A stretch of 63,524 bases of DNA, from positions 1-63,524 of IMG/VR virus record IMGVR_UViG_3300049203_000318; one strand, given 5' to 3'. This document shows, piece after piece, positions 24,201 through 33,639 of this stretch; position 1 is the stretch's first letter, and the number at the start of each line of letters is the position of its first letter. The position numbers and the translations under genes are program-made. The notes beneath the pieces are model-generated. The model was not told the origin of the DNA, searched no databases, and was given only the letters and a program-made list of their open reading frames with translations. The DNA is from a virus.

Positions 24201-25438
24201 TCAAGCGGCTGACCGATGGTCTGGCCGACGACCTGGCTAAAGCTAAAGCTGAGGCTGACCAACTGTGGACGAGCTTCAACAATGGGACGATGGAGGCCGA
24301 CCAGCGTCTCGCCCAGATCAAGGGTCGTTTTGCGGACAAGCTGGTCGGACTGTCTGGACCGGAGCTCGAAGAGGCTAAGCACAAGATCGATGAGATCGTC
24401 GCTGCCATGCAACGGGCCGACGCCGCGGAAACTACTGATCGGTGGCGCGACCAAGCCGAACAGATCCGCACCTCCCTCCTGAGCGAGGATGAGGCGCGCG
24501 AAGCGAACTACCAACGCGAACTGGCGCGTCAGCAGAGCCTGCTCGATGCGATCAGGACCAACTCTGCCATGACGGCCATGGAGAAGCAGCGAGCCGAAGA
24601 GCAGTTCCTGAATTGGAAGCGTGCGGCTGAAGCTCGAAATGCTCGCGAGAGCGAGGGTGCAATCGCGCGCCAGGCTCGCCAGTGGGCGAACCTCAGCACC
24701 AACATGCGTGAGGTGATGGCCGACTCCCTGCGCACGATGGTCGACGCCATGTTCAGCGCCAATGCAAGCCTCGACGACATTGTGAAGGACATGATCAAGT
24801 CGATCCTGAAGGTCATCCTTCAGGCGATGATCGCTTATGCCATCCTCTCGGCGATCGGAATGGCGAACAACGCCGCAGGTGAACCCGTGTCGCTTGGCAG
24901 TTTCATGAAGGGGCAGCTGGGTGGCGGTCTGACCGGCTCAACCTCGGGCTCGATCGGTTATGGCGCCTCTGGGGCCGCAGCACCAATCTACAGCGGGTCC
25001 GCGGACATCAGTTCGCTTAGCTCCGGGATCGGCGCAATCACCGCTCCAGTCGGCACCAATCACAAGGGCGGACTTATGGGTCGTGGAGATGTTGCAAATG
25101 TTGCGGCCAGCCTCTTCACCGGCGCCAAAACCTATCACGGTGGCGGCTGGATAGGCGGTCGGCAGCTTCGTTCGGGAGAGGTGCCTATCGTCGGTCTGGA
25201 AGATGAGCTCGTGCTCACGGAAACGCAGCAGCGGCTGTTGGGCGACCAACTTAACCAGCCTGGCGGCCAGCTACCCAACGTCCACGTCAACATCATCAAC
25301 AACAGCGGCACGGAGCTCGATGCTGAGCAGGGCGAGCCGCAGTTCAACGGAAAGGACATGATCGTCGATGTTGTGGTCGAGGGCATTCAGCGCCAGGGCC
25401 GGCTTCGTGAAGCGATCATGGGAGTGAAGAATGGCTGA
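21203..25438 (+). CDS. Tail tape measure protein
   Basis: A 1411-aa protein that sets tail length and is ejected with DNA. The N-terminal 250 residues carry the tape-measure domain (LSELMDMARSTGFELGAL, GKGVISMEELRQQLGEAVPS, PHLQAMLRDMELMYAGSG). A hydrophobic segment near 620-650 (LLSNPLTMIAGGLLYAAYAA) is the usual membrane-active region. Long Ala-rich coiled coils fill the middle. The C-terminus is Gly/Ser rich and ends with HVNIINNSGTELDAEQGE. GTG 21203 has GAGG upstream. It overlaps the next gene by 8 bp. Confidence 0.95.
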   Translation: MTSRRLSIVLDLDTGRYSGRLGTAGSQMRTFGGTVDKTNRSVRDLTDSFERMGNKASSPRQMLRDYVLILGNLRLAMLNVRDIAVGWVASLMKQAGELERVTMLMRGLSTSTTEFGKNQEAKKNLSELMDMARSTGFELGALTDSFVKFKSAGLDTKQYSLKGLVDATAAFGGNSDVLKRASIAIQQMAGKGVISMEELRQQLGEAVPSAMKIMALAANKTMAQFAKEVATGTVQAKPHLQAMLRDMELMYAGSGARLANTLFGQLAQMKTNMMELSADFSSLGNKEGGLFATSVSSLKQFNQMLRSGEAKQFIADLGNGVASVISWLSQAAKFTFEWRNEIGALAKGMVAIAAAMAVSNTSQWLMGVVSSAKQASSAFATTMGQMRTASGSFVDAIRGRGTDLTTAWGRELSAVEQNIAASRVAVATAREEAVVKMQAVGTARAAEASARIAAATKAQEAAAALANVRAIEAERIAIISEITAQRQRVVAAQSGIMFAQRNIDLLGSNKARTDALRFAKTQLMMEEAKLTALQADQAAMQGRLATATTTATAAQNASTTAKRAAVLAARDVTAADYAATTSVTALATAEVGATVTTGQLTTALRVKAAASAAATAAGQILRGALVLLSNPLTMIAGGLLYAAYAAGVFSDKAELAAASADKLRKKIGDLNDAKKVGVAINALGSKLDDLYKKRANAQARFGATEAIDREIKETQAKMDSLKGALSTGMEGVMSRAGDSRYNDAIRSRMELIKADLAARTNATIQKENLEERALNGDKAAGLRRQQLLQTQANKELAIQQNFVDRIQNGWNAAKARGDKGQMSFFAGMLKPANEELTRLKTGMTASAEAAAAMGAKGSEGLGKMERAAVTADGKVAQLTARMHGANGAVEKFQAELAGGKYAGATEDQIGRMRRAAVAADALAATRKAAAADNGYNSMLQQMTGQLAQLEDTLDGGKGTLAKFNAQLAASSDQLGLTADQIARLRDLAQHIDEAKKDMDFKRLTDGLADDLAKAKAEADQLWTSFNNGTMEADQRLAQIKGRFADKLVGLSGPELEEAKHKIDEIVAAMQRADAAETTDRWRDQAEQIRTSLLSEDEAREANYQRELARQQSLLDAIRTNSAMTAMEKQRAEEQFLNWKRAAEARNARESEGAIARQARQWANLSTNMREVMADSLRTMVDAMFSANASLDDIVKDMIKSILKVILQAMIAYAILSAIGMANNAAGEPVSLGSFMKGQLGGGLTGSTSGSIGYGASGAAAPIYSGSADISSLSSGIGAITAPVGTNHKGGLMGRGDVANVAASLFTGAKTYHGGGWIGGRQLRSGEVPIVGLEDELVLTETQQRLLGDQLNQPGGQLPNVHVNIINNSGTELDAEQGEPQFNGKDMIVDVVVEGIQRQGRLREAIMGVKNG

Positions 25439-25781
25439 TTTCCCGACGCTAACTCAGGGGGAGAGTCCCTCCCTCTATGGCAACAATTTTGAGGACACGT
25501 CGATCAAGGCTGACACGGACGGCGGCTATGAGTTTCGCCGCGACCGTTTCACCAGAAACATGCGCCGGCTGCTCGAGACGGGGTTCCTGTCCCTGCCGCA
25601 CGACCAGTTTGAGATCCTGGAAGCGTTCTATGAGGACCACAGGAAAACGGAGCCCTTCACTTACTACGACTATATGCGGGGCGTGACCCGCACCGTCCGG
25701 TTCGATGAGTTCAAGTCCGATTACGTGGGTATCGGACAGAACCGGATGTGGACCGTAAAGATCAAGATGAGCGAGGTCTAA
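25431..25781 (+). CDS. Minor tail protein, gpM-like
   Basis: A 116-aa protein directly after the tape measure. The pattern SPSLYGNNFEDTSIKADTDG, ETGFLSLPHDQFEILEAFYE and MWTVKIKMSEV matches lambda gpM-type distal tail proteins (a strand-rich N-terminus, the 'f...eh.....F.f...' centre and a terminal strand). It overlaps the tape measure end by 8 bp and is followed immediately by the gpL-like gene. Confidence 0.7.
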   Translation: MADFPTLTQGESPSLYGNNFEDTSIKADTDGGYEFRRDRFTRNMRRLLETGFLSLPHDQFEILEAFYEDHRKTEPFTYYDYMRGVTRTVRFDEFKSDYVGIGQNRMWTVKIKMSEV

Positions 25782-26423
25782 GTGGCTAATCACCTGTCAG
25801 TCGAAAGCGTGATCGACAAGAACCGGATCAGTAGCGGGAACGCATGGGTCGCGCTGTTGGACATTTATGTCGCTGACCCCAACACCCGCGAGGTAGTCGA
25901 TGTGCTGCATATCGCCAGAAACAACGAGGAACTTCTCTACGGCACCGACGAGGAAAATAATCCTATTGTCTATGTCCCTGGAAACTTCGAGATCAATATC
26001 AGCCAGCGGCAAAACGAAACGCCGAGCGTCAGCATCAGTGCGCGCGATGAAACGCGAATGATCGAAAGCCGTATGGAGGCCATGGCTGGCGGCATCTTCT
26101 CGGAGGTGGTCATGACGGTCATCAACACCGCGCGCCTCGACAAGCCGCCTGAGCTTCAGGAGCGGTTCCAGATCATCACGTCCAGCGTGAAGAACTATGT
26201 GGTGAATTTTACCTTGGGCTCAGAAAATCCACTGGCGATCCAGTTCCCTCGCTCCCGGCAGTTCAAGGACAGGTGCGCGCGCCAGTTCAAGGGCTATGGC
26301 TGCCCCTATGTCGGCCTGCTCACTACCTGCGATTATACGAAGGATGGACCAAACGGCTGCGCGGCACACGGCATGACCGAATGGTTCCGCGGTCTGCCTG
26401 GGCTGGTCAAAATGAACATCTGA
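25782..26423 (+). CDS. Minor tail protein, gpL-like (DUF1833/DUF2163-type)
   Basis: A 213-aa protein starting at GTG 25782. The N-terminal half (WVALLDIYVADPNTREVVD, PVYVPGNF-like NPIVYVPGNFEINI) is a tail-domain beta sandwich. The C-terminus holds several cysteines (CARQFKGYGCPYVG, TTCDYTKDGPNGCAAHG), like lambda gpL, whose C-terminal cysteines bind an iron-sulfur cluster. It would link the tail tip to the peptidase and host-specificity proteins. Confidence 0.75.
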   Translation: MANHLSVESVIDKNRISSGNAWVALLDIYVADPNTREVVDVLHIARNNEELLYGTDEENNPIVYVPGNFEINISQRQNETPSVSISARDETRMIESRMEAMAGGIFSEVVMTVINTARLDKPPELQERFQIITSSVKNYVVNFTLGSENPLAIQFPRSRQFKDRCARQFKGYGCPYVGLLTTCDYTKDGPNGCAAHGMTEWFRGLPGLVKMNI

Positions 26424-26425
26424 AA

Positions 26426-26458
26426 TGTGTGGCAACTAACACACACAATCGTTATAAT
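26426..26458 (+). promoter_or_regulatory. Palindromic element with TATAAT before gpK-like gene
   Basis: TGTGTGG-CAACTA-ACACACA (26426-26445), then a perfect TATAAT at 26453-26458. The predicted start is on the ATG at 26464. The -35 position (TGGCAA) is weak. Confidence 0.55.
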
Positions 26459-26463
26459 GGGGC

Positions 26464-26841
26464 ATGCCTCATGCTCCAGAATATATTGACCTGCTTGGTG
26501 CTCCGTTCGAGCGTGGCGCTCGCGGACCCAAGAGCTTCGACTGCTATGGCCTGGCTATCGAGATGTTCCGCCGGATCGGCGTGACCATCCCCGATTTTGA
26601 GAGCCCTGGCACGCTCGAGGAGGTTGCCAGCCTGATCGCCTCGAATGAGGTTCGCTGGAGCAAGGTTCCTTTCGGAACCCCCAATTCGCTCGTGACCCTG
26701 CGCGTCGAAGGCATCGGCGCCCATGTCGGTTTCATGATCGAGCCTGACCGGTTCGTCCATGCTTTCGATCCGATCGGCGTCACGACCGAGCGGCTGCGAG
26801 GCGGCCAGTTCACCCCGCTGGGCTTCTACACCTATGGTTGA
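26464..26841 (+). CDS. NlpC/P60 tail peptidase, gpK-like
   Basis: A 125-aa cysteine peptidase. The nucleophile lies in SFDCYGLAIEMFRR (Cys about 25) and the catalytic His in IGAHVGFMIEPDRFVH, the NlpC/P60 pattern. Tail-tip K proteins of lambdoid phages use this domain to open peptidoglycan during DNA entry. No Shine-Dalgarno is present; GGGG is too close, and the ATG is 5 bp after TATAAT. It overlaps the gpJ-like gene by 8 bp. Confidence 0.85.
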   Translation: MPHAPEYIDLLGAPFERGARGPKSFDCYGLAIEMFRRIGVTIPDFESPGTLEEVASLIASNEVRWSKVPFGTPNSLVTLRVEGIGAHVGFMIEPDRFVHAFDPIGVTTERLRGGQFTPLGFYTYG

Positions 26842-29800
26842 GCAGAGCCTGTCCAAGAGCGTGGTCTACCTGCGTCTGCTTTACGATGCCTTCGCACCTG
26901 AGACGGTCGAGACGCATGAGCTTCAATGGCGCCCTGGGGCGACGCTGAAGGACTACCTCAAGGGTCTGCCGGAAGATTGCGAGTGGATGATCTTCCACGA
27001 CGGCGAGGAAGTCGACGCGATAGCGGATGGCGACCGGGTCATCGCTCGTGACGAAGTGATCGGCCTCATTCTCGTTCCGCAGGGTGGCGGCAGCTTCAAG
27101 TCGGTTCTGCGCATCGCCCTCCAGGCAGCCGCGGTCGCTGCCGCCTTCATCCCTGGGATTGGCTGGGCCGGTGCGCTCGCGATCAACCTTGGTGTCGGAC
27201 TGGTCAACGCCTTCCTGCTGGTTCCGAAGCCGCCCAAGAACAGCGGCGATGACTCCAAGAGCTACGGCATCGACGGCGCTAAGAACAGTGCGACCGAGAA
27301 CATCCCGTATCCCGTCGTTTATGGTGAGTTCAGGACCGCCGGCAACTTCTCCGATTGCTTTACGCAGAATGTCGGCGATGATCAGTATCTCTATATCCGC
27401 GCAATCTTGAATGATGGCGAGATCCATAGCGTCAGCGACATCGAGATCAACGAGCAGCCGGCGTCCAGCTTCGAGGATGTTGAGGCTCGGATTGCATATG
27501 GCACTCTCGAGCAGGGTGTAAACGACTGGTTCGCCAACAGCGTCGTCCAGATCAACAAGAGTCAGCGGATCGACACCGGCTGGGTTGAGCACATCACCAC
27601 GACCGAAGTGGACAAGGTCCGCTTTGACGTCACGTTCACGACCGGTCTCGTCCACATCACCGACAAGGGCAAATACAAGGATCGCTCTGTCACCTTCAAC
27701 ATGGAGGTGCAGCAGATCGACCCGGAAACCGGCTTGTCGCTCTCCGAATGGGCCAACGCTGGGACAAGCAGCCCTAGCACGCTTCCCCTCGACGCCAATG
27801 GAGACGGCAAGGTTACCATCTGGGAAGCCGCCGCGGCAAAGATCAGAGCCAGCAAGATATTCGGCTCCAGCGGGACCGTCGAATATCGTGAGGTTGGGAC
27901 CACTGCATGGGTTAGCGCCGGCGTTTTCTCGGCAGCGGATGCCAGCGGCTACATTTTCGACCAGGCGAACGACGGCTCGATTGCTGGCAATACCGACATC
28001 ACCCCTGCGCACACGGGCGTCTTCTCGATCAATCTCGACAGCGAGAAGACCTACGAGGTCCGTGCAACCGAGGGCGTTACGCTGGAGGAGGTTACCTCCT
28101 ATCCGAGCGCGGCAAGCTCGCTTGTGACGGTAACGGACAAGCGGACCCGGCAGATCCGCAAATCGTTCGAAACGGGACGGCTGGAGCGCGGCTATTACAA
28201 GGCTCGTATCCGCCGCACGAATGCGACGTCCACCAGCGACAAGGATCTCGACGAAGTCTATCTGACGGACGTCGCGGAGATCGAGATGGATCGGATCGCC
28301 CTCAAGGGCACCGCCAATCTCGCGCTGAAGATCAAGCTGTCTGAGCAGCTGAATGGCATTCCTTCGCTGACCGGTATCGTGAAGGGCTCGATCCTTCAGG
28401 AATACGACATCGAGGGCACCCCGACCATTCGCCGGTGGTCTGCAAATCCCGCTTGGATCGGCCTCGATCTCCTGTGTGGCATCGAGCGTGGTTCGCGTAT
28501 TAAGACGAGCCGTATTGACTGGCCCCGCTGGGTCGAGTTTGCCGAATATTGCGATCAGAACGGCATCACCTTTAATGGCGTGTTCGATACCGGCACCAAT
28601 GTCGGTGATGCGCTTCAGCAGGTGCTCCGCATCGGCCATGCGGCGCCGGTTCCGTTTGGCACGAAGATCTCCGTCGCCATCGATCGGCCGCGGCTCCCCA
28701 CCGCCGTTTTCACCTCCGCAAACATCCTCAAGGACACGTTCGAAGTCGGCTACATGTCGATGGCCGATCGGTCCAACGAGTATGAGGTCACCTATTACGA
28801 CAAGACGGATCGCAACAAGGCGAAGGCACTCCGCTATGTTGATCCTAAAGCCGTAACTTTCAACGAAGTGCCACGCACCGCCCAGGTGCAGCTGGTTGGC
28901 GTCGATAATCACGAGCAGGCCAAGGTCGAGCTCTGGCGGATGATCTATGCCAACCGCTTGCTGATCAGAACGGTCAATTTCGAGTCCTTTATGGACTCGA
29001 TCAACATGAACATGGGTGAGGTCGCGCTGATCCAGCACGACCAGATGGAGTGGGCCGACTCTGGCCGGCTGCTCGCGGGCAACACTGACTTTGTCATTCG
29101 GCTCGATAGGAACGTCGATTACCAGCCGGAACAGTCCTACTCCGCGCTTGTTCACTTCGACAGCTACATGGCCGGTGTCCGCGAGATTAGTGGCATCGTG
29201 GGCCAGAAAATCCTCGTAACCGGCGCGGGCATCGCCGCGACCAATGCCTCGCGCATCATCATCGCCGGCCGCGATTTCGAGGTTGTTAAGCTGGCGGACG
29301 GGTCCAGCGTCCACACGATCACTGTCGCCGGTGATCTGACCGGCATCAACATCGGCTCTGAAGCTCAGCTTTGGATTACTGACGCGCTATTTGAGCGGCC
29401 GGTGAGCAACGTCGAGCTCGATGCCGGTGGGCGCGCGGTAGTCACCCTAGCGATACCTTTGCCTGCGGCGCCTGGTCAGCATGCTAACTTCGTGTTCGGC
29501 AAGGTCGAGAACGTCCGCAAGCCCTTCGTGCTGACGGGTATCTCGGGTAATGGTATTGAGAAACGCAAGCTGACTTTCGTTGAGTATCACGAGGGCGTCT
29601 ATGGGCCTCCCGAGGTCGAGATCCCGATCCCAACGTCGGAAATTTCATTGCGCGATGTTGGCCAGGTGCAGACGCTCCTGTTCGACTACGAACCGTTTAC
29701 CGATGCGGCGAAGAAGACAGTTAGCTGCCGGGTCCACTGGACGGCCGGCTCTATCCGAAACTATGCCGGTGCAGACGTTTACATGTCGCTCAACGGCTCT

Positions 29801-32800
29801 GCCTTCCGCGCCGTGGGCTCCGCGGCAGGCCTGACCGAATATCACCTCCAGCTCTCTGCTGGCGACGACGTTGTGTTCCGCGTTGTGGCCTACAATGACA
29901 AGGGTGACCGAGCGCCGGCCAGCACAGCTCCGGTGGTGAGAGGGTCTATAAACGCCGCCTCGCTGCCGGTAGATGCCCCGCCCGAGGGAGAATGGACAGC
30001 CGAAGCGGTCCATTTGACCCAAGGTAATGCGACGATAAACGCGATCAAGGTTAGCGGAGAAAACTCAAATCCTGCTGCTACCGGGATTGCCGTCTTCTTT
30101 CGCGAAAAGAACGGCCTGACATGGATTTCCGCGGGTTCACTAGATCCTGCCGCCACTGATATGTTGATCACGGCGATAAAGCAAAAGACGCTCTATGAAG
30201 TCGGCGTCGCTTATGTCGTCAATCAAGTTACCGGCGAAATTCTAAATGTCGGAGATGTGACGACGCTCGAGAGCATGGTGGGCGCTACGCCGGCTGACGA
30301 GATCGAAAATAGGCTCGCCGAGCTTGAGGCGGATGCATCCGCAGCAGTGCAGCTTACCAATGACCTTCAAATTCAGGTCGATGCGGACATTTTAAGTATG
30401 CAGTCGCAGGTGTCCGGCGTCCAGTCAGACATAGCATCACTTTCGTCCTCTGTTCAGTCCGACATCTCGGCACTCGAAACCGAGATCGCGGGCATCAATC
30501 CCTCCGCGACTCCGAACCTTCTGGAGAATGGCGGGTTTGAAAATGGCCTTACAGGCTGGAGTCATGATGGCAACTGGGCGCCCATCAATGACAAGAACTG
30601 GGGCGTTTACGCTTTCCGCACCTCCTCTGCAAATGGCACTTTCGTCCTTCAAAAGCAGGTCAGCGTAACCGCTGGCAACACCTATACGCTGTCGGCGGAC
30701 ACCTCGTTCTGGGCCTCTGGTGGGCTCGCCTATGTCGACATGGTTTTTCAAAACGACGCAGGCACCAACCTGCTTGATGGCGTCCAGAACCCGCCGCCGC
30801 GCAATACCGACTTCTCTGTCAGTGATACAAATCGCAAGGCGTTCAAATGCACTGCCACCGCCCCTACCGGCGCTACAAAGGTTTGGTGTCGCTTCGTCTT
30901 GGATGGCATGACCGGGATGGCAGGTGCTGCTGTTCGCCGCATGAAGCTGGAGCTCGGAGATAAGGCGACCAGCTTCACGTCCGATGCTTCCGCCTACACC
31001 GCTTACCAGACCGGTGTCAGCAACGCAGGCACACTCGCCTCGTTGAGTAGCACGGTTTCGACGCAGGGCAGCAGCATTACCACGCTACAGTCGTCGATGA
31101 CCTCTGCCAATACCAGCATCGCTTCGCTCCAGACGACGATCAATGCGAGCTCGAACCCCAACCTCCTGGTGAACGGTGGCTTCGAGAACCAGATCCTCGG
31201 CTGGACGCCGCTCAATGCCGCGGCCGGTGGCTGGGCTCAGGGGGTTTGGAATTGGGGCCGCTACGCTGGCAATAACACCCCTTGGAGTGGTCAGAACTGG
31301 GCGACGCTTCAGTCCAGTTCCATGCCTTCCGGTGCCGGCGACACTTATACCGCCTCAGCTGACAGCGAGGTCGGCGTTAGCGCTGGCTCAGGCGTCGTTG
31401 CCTACATTGAGTTCGCATGGTTCAACAGCTCGGGCACCCTGATCTCGCAGTCTAGCGGTGCCAGCCGTGCAGCTCCTCACTCCTTTGACGTCACCGGGAC
31501 AAGCAGGTCCATACTGAAGTGGACGGCGACTTCCCCAGCCAACACTGCGTCGTTCAAGGTGTCCTTGATCGTCTATGCGCCGTCTGGTGCAACCGTGACG
31601 AGCATGAACTGGCGACAGGCGAAGGTTGAAAAGGGAACGATCGCTACGCCCTACTCTGGCGAGGCGACCGCCAGCCAAATGTATAGCGCCTATTCGACGC
31701 TTAACAGTAGCTATGCATCCACGGTCAGCACCGTGGCCTCGCAGGGTAGCTCTATTACTGCCCTTCAGACCAGCATGACGACCGCGCAGGGCAACATCTC
31801 CACGATGGACACCCTGCTCAAGGCGTCAAGCAATGCTAACATGCTCCAAAATGCGTCTGGTGAAAACGGTTTGACGAACTGGAGCTCAGGCTACGGTCCT
31901 TGGAGCACCAATAATGCCGTTAATCAGTGGGGGCAGTATTTCCACACCTGGAATACTGCGTCTGGTGATCGGTGGAATCATCTCGTATCGGACGTCATAT
32001 ACGTAGATGCAGGAATGACTGTCACGTTGTCCGCAGACGCATACATGTGGATGACTAGCGGCTCGGGCACTCTCAATCTGGAGATCAGGTGGCTCAACGC
32101 AAGTAGCACCTACATGAGTTCATCCTACGGTGTCAGTAAGGCGTCTGGATTTGGTTTCGACACCACGGGCGCAAATAGGGTGCAGCTCAAGGTGACCGGC
32201 ACGGCCCCCGCCAATACGGTATTTGCGCAAGCCGTTCTCGTCGCTTTCTGCCCCAACGGCTCGGTCCTCAATAGCGCAGGCTTCCGGCAGGTTAAAATGG
32301 AGTTGGGGAGCGTCGCCACGCCTTACTCGAACGAGGCGACCCTGCGGTCGGTCTATTCGGTGGCCAACACAGCAAATAGTTCGGTCGCATCCCTGTCGAC
32401 GACCGTGTCGACGCAAGGGTCGAGCATAAGCACCCTCCAATCGTCGATGACGACGGTTCAGGGAAGCGTCGCCACCCTTCAGCAGAAGGTAACGAGCGGC
32501 TCGGGTAATTTGATGTATAACTCTGAGTTCGCCATCAGCAGCACTGGTTGGGGGACCTACGGCAGCACCGGGAGCTTTTCCTTCTCCCGCGATCTGGCCG
32601 GCGATGACTGGCGCCCCCTTGGCGAGCACACCCTCGGCATTTATCAGGGTGACGCAGCAGCCGGATACGGCGAGTGGACGATGTCGACGGCCATGGCGGT
32701 CAGCCAGAACGCATGGTATGAATATAGCGCCAGCGTTGCCTGTCATCGCAGCTATGCGTCGATGTATATCGCATGGCTGGACGTTAACGGCGCCGTCATA

Positions 32801-33295
32801 ACCTACTCAGGCCTCGCATATCAGACCGTTGGGGCCGGCGGTAAGGCGCTGAGCAGCTGGACGCGCCTTTCACTCAAAGCTCAGGCGCCCGCTAATGCAT
32901 ATGGCGCGAACGTCCTTATGCGTAAGGAGGCAACGATTGCGGGTAACGGCGACAGCTACCTTTGGTTTTGTCGCCCCATGTTCCGTGAGGTTGACTCCAA
33001 TTTTATAGGACCGTCTGCCTATACGCCATCGGGTAATCGAGCCAGCATTGAGACGATGAACACGAGCGTCAACGGCGTCCTGGCCAAGTATGGCGTGACG
33101 TTGGACGTCAACGGCTATGTGACTGGTTTTCAGCAGCTCAATAACGGTTCCACCGGGAGCTTCCAGATCAACGCCGATTACTTCGCGATCGTAAAGCCTG
33201 GCGGCGGCGCGAGGACAACTTACGCGAACGGCGCTTGGAAGGTTTACGATCAGAACGGCGTCCTGAGAGCTCAATTCGGTAATTTGGACGTATAA
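26834..33295 (+). CDS. Tail tip/host-specificity protein, gpJ-like with tandem sugar-binding-like repeats
   Basis: A 2153-aa protein. The N-terminus carries a ubiquitin-like segment then a hydrophobic stretch (about 88-135, LQAAAVAAAFIPGIGW and AINLGVGLVNAFLLVPKP), as in gpI-gpJ fusions. Residues about 155-830 are the J-type baseplate hub (NIPYPVVYGEFRTAGNFSD). Residues about 920-1110 have fibronectin-like strands. From about 1226, four modules start NLLxNGGFEN-like text at roughly 1226, 1442, 1666 and 1890, separated by Ser/Thr coiled-coil linkers (STVSTQGSSITTLQSS). The modules look like carbohydrate-binding jelly rolls, so this is the likely receptor-binding protein. Confidence 0.9.
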   Translation: MVEQSLSKSVVYLRLLYDAFAPETVETHELQWRPGATLKDYLKGLPEDCEWMIFHDGEEVDAIADGDRVIARDEVIGLILVPQGGGSFKSVLRIALQAAAVAAAFIPGIGWAGALAINLGVGLVNAFLLVPKPPKNSGDDSKSYGIDGAKNSATENIPYPVVYGEFRTAGNFSDCFTQNVGDDQYLYIRAILNDGEIHSVSDIEINEQPASSFEDVEARIAYGTLEQGVNDWFANSVVQINKSQRIDTGWVEHITTTEVDKVRFDVTFTTGLVHITDKGKYKDRSVTFNMEVQQIDPETGLSLSEWANAGTSSPSTLPLDANGDGKVTIWEAAAAKIRASKIFGSSGTVEYREVGTTAWVSAGVFSAADASGYIFDQANDGSIAGNTDITPAHTGVFSINLDSEKTYEVRATEGVTLEEVTSYPSAASSLVTVTDKRTRQIRKSFETGRLERGYYKARIRRTNATSTSDKDLDEVYLTDVAEIEMDRIALKGTANLALKIKLSEQLNGIPSLTGIVKGSILQEYDIEGTPTIRRWSANPAWIGLDLLCGIERGSRIKTSRIDWPRWVEFAEYCDQNGITFNGVFDTGTNVGDALQQVLRIGHAAPVPFGTKISVAIDRPRLPTAVFTSANILKDTFEVGYMSMADRSNEYEVTYYDKTDRNKAKALRYVDPKAVTFNEVPRTAQVQLVGVDNHEQAKVELWRMIYANRLLIRTVNFESFMDSINMNMGEVALIQHDQMEWADSGRLLAGNTDFVIRLDRNVDYQPEQSYSALVHFDSYMAGVREISGIVGQKILVTGAGIAATNASRIIIAGRDFEVVKLADGSSVHTITVAGDLTGINIGSEAQLWITDALFERPVSNVELDAGGRAVVTLAIPLPAAPGQHANFVFGKVENVRKPFVLTGISGNGIEKRKLTFVEYHEGVYGPPEVEIPIPTSEISLRDVGQVQTLLFDYEPFTDAAKKTVSCRVHWTAGSIRNYAGADVYMSLNGSAFRAVGSAAGLTEYHLQLSAGDDVVFRVVAYNDKGDRAPASTAPVVRGSINAASLPVDAPPEGEWTAEAVHLTQGNATINAIKVSGENSNPAATGIAVFFREKNGLTWISAGSLDPAATDMLITAIKQKTLYEVGVAYVVNQVTGEILNVGDVTTLESMVGATPADEIENRLAELEADASAAVQLTNDLQIQVDADILSMQSQVSGVQSDIASLSSSVQSDISALETEIAGINPSATPNLLENGGFENGLTGWSHDGNWAPINDKNWGVYAFRTSSANGTFVLQKQVSVTAGNTYTLSADTSFWASGGLAYVDMVFQNDAGTNLLDGVQNPPPRNTDFSVSDTNRKAFKCTATAPTGATKVWCRFVLDGMTGMAGAAVRRMKLELGDKATSFTSDASAYTAYQTGVSNAGTLASLSSTVSTQGSSITTLQSSMTSANTSIASLQTTINASSNPNLLVNGGFENQILGWTPLNAAAGGWAQGVWNWGRYAGNNTPWSGQNWATLQSSSMPSGAGDTYTASADSEVGVSAGSGVVAYIEFAWFNSSGTLISQSSGASRAAPHSFDVTGTSRSILKWTATSPANTASFKVSLIVYAPSGATVTSMNWRQAKVEKGTIATPYSGEATASQMYSAYSTLNSSYASTVSTVASQGSSITALQTSMTTAQGNISTMDTLLKASSNANMLQNASGENGLTNWSSGYGPWSTNNAVNQWGQYFHTWNTASGDRWNHLVSDVIYVDAGMTVTLSADAYMWMTSGSGTLNLEIRWLNASSTYMSSSYGVSKASGFGFDTTGANRVQLKVTGTAPANTVFAQAVLVAFCPNGSVLNSAGFRQVKMELGSVATPYSNEATLRSVYSVANTANSSVASLSTTVSTQGSSISTLQSSMTTVQGSVATLQQKVTSGSGNLMYNSEFAISSTGWGTYGSTGSFSFSRDLAGDDWRPLGEHTLGIYQGDAAAGYGEWTMSTAMAVSQNAWYEYSASVACHRSYASMYIAWLDVNGAVITYSGLAYQTVGAGGKALSSWTRLSLKAQAPANAYGANVLMRKEATIAGNGDSYLWFCRPMFREVDSNFIGPSAYTPSGNRASIETMNTSVNGVLAKYGVTLDVNGYVTGFQQLNNGSTGSFQINADYFAIVKPGGGARTTYANGAWKVYDQNGVLRAQFGNLDV
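30511..32990 (+). repeat. Four diverged tandem modules in the gpJ-like gene
   Basis: Module starts near 30511, 31157, 31831 and 32503, a period of about 650-675 bp (about 220 aa). Shared text is N-(L/M)-L-x-N-(G/A)-x-x-E-N-x-x-x-x-W at the start, and A-T-P-Y-S-x-E-A-T with a QGSSIxTLQ linker at the end. The fourth module is most diverged. Confidence 0.75.
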
Positions 33296-33297
33296 CG

Positions 33298-33639
33298 ATG
33301 GCGCGATACGGATTTAGAGCTTGGGGTGCCGACAGCTCGCTGCAAATGGATGAGTCTGGTCGCTACGGTCGAGTGGCCGGCATATTCACCATTTCCGCAT
33401 CCAACTCAACGCTGTCTGGCACGAGTTGGATAGGTTCGTTCCAAGACGACATATTCTTGACTGGAACAGCCTTTTGGGCACCTTCCTATACCTACAACAC
33501 CTCACCGAGCCGCCCGCCATCCGGCATTAGCATATCGGTCAGCGGGAACACGCTTTCGTGGAACGTGAACCGCGCCACGGTTCTGGGCGGCACATCCAAC
33601 GTCCTCTCTATTAAACTTCTCTATGGGGTCTATTCCTAA
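33298..33639 (+). CDS. Tail-tip associated beta-rich protein
   Basis: A 113-aa Ser/Thr-rich beta protein, starting MARYGFRAWGADSS. It follows the gpJ-like gene by 2 bp and overlaps the next gene by 1 bp (TAATG). The start MxYGF(R/K)A is shared with its neighbour, so they are probably paralogous accessory fibre or tip proteins. Composition (GTSNVLSIKLLYGVYS) fits a virion component. Confidence 0.6.
   Translation: MARYGFRAWGADSSLQMDESGRYGRVAGIFTISASNSTLSGTSWIGSFQDDIFLTGTAFWAPSYTYNTSPSRPPSGISISVSGNTLSWNVNRATVLGGTSNVLSIKLLYGVYS

Noticed and set aside
26810-29314. 834-aa minus-strand frame inside the gpJ-like gene
   Set aside because: Shadow of a well-supported tail gene; composition follows codon-position bias of the sense gene.
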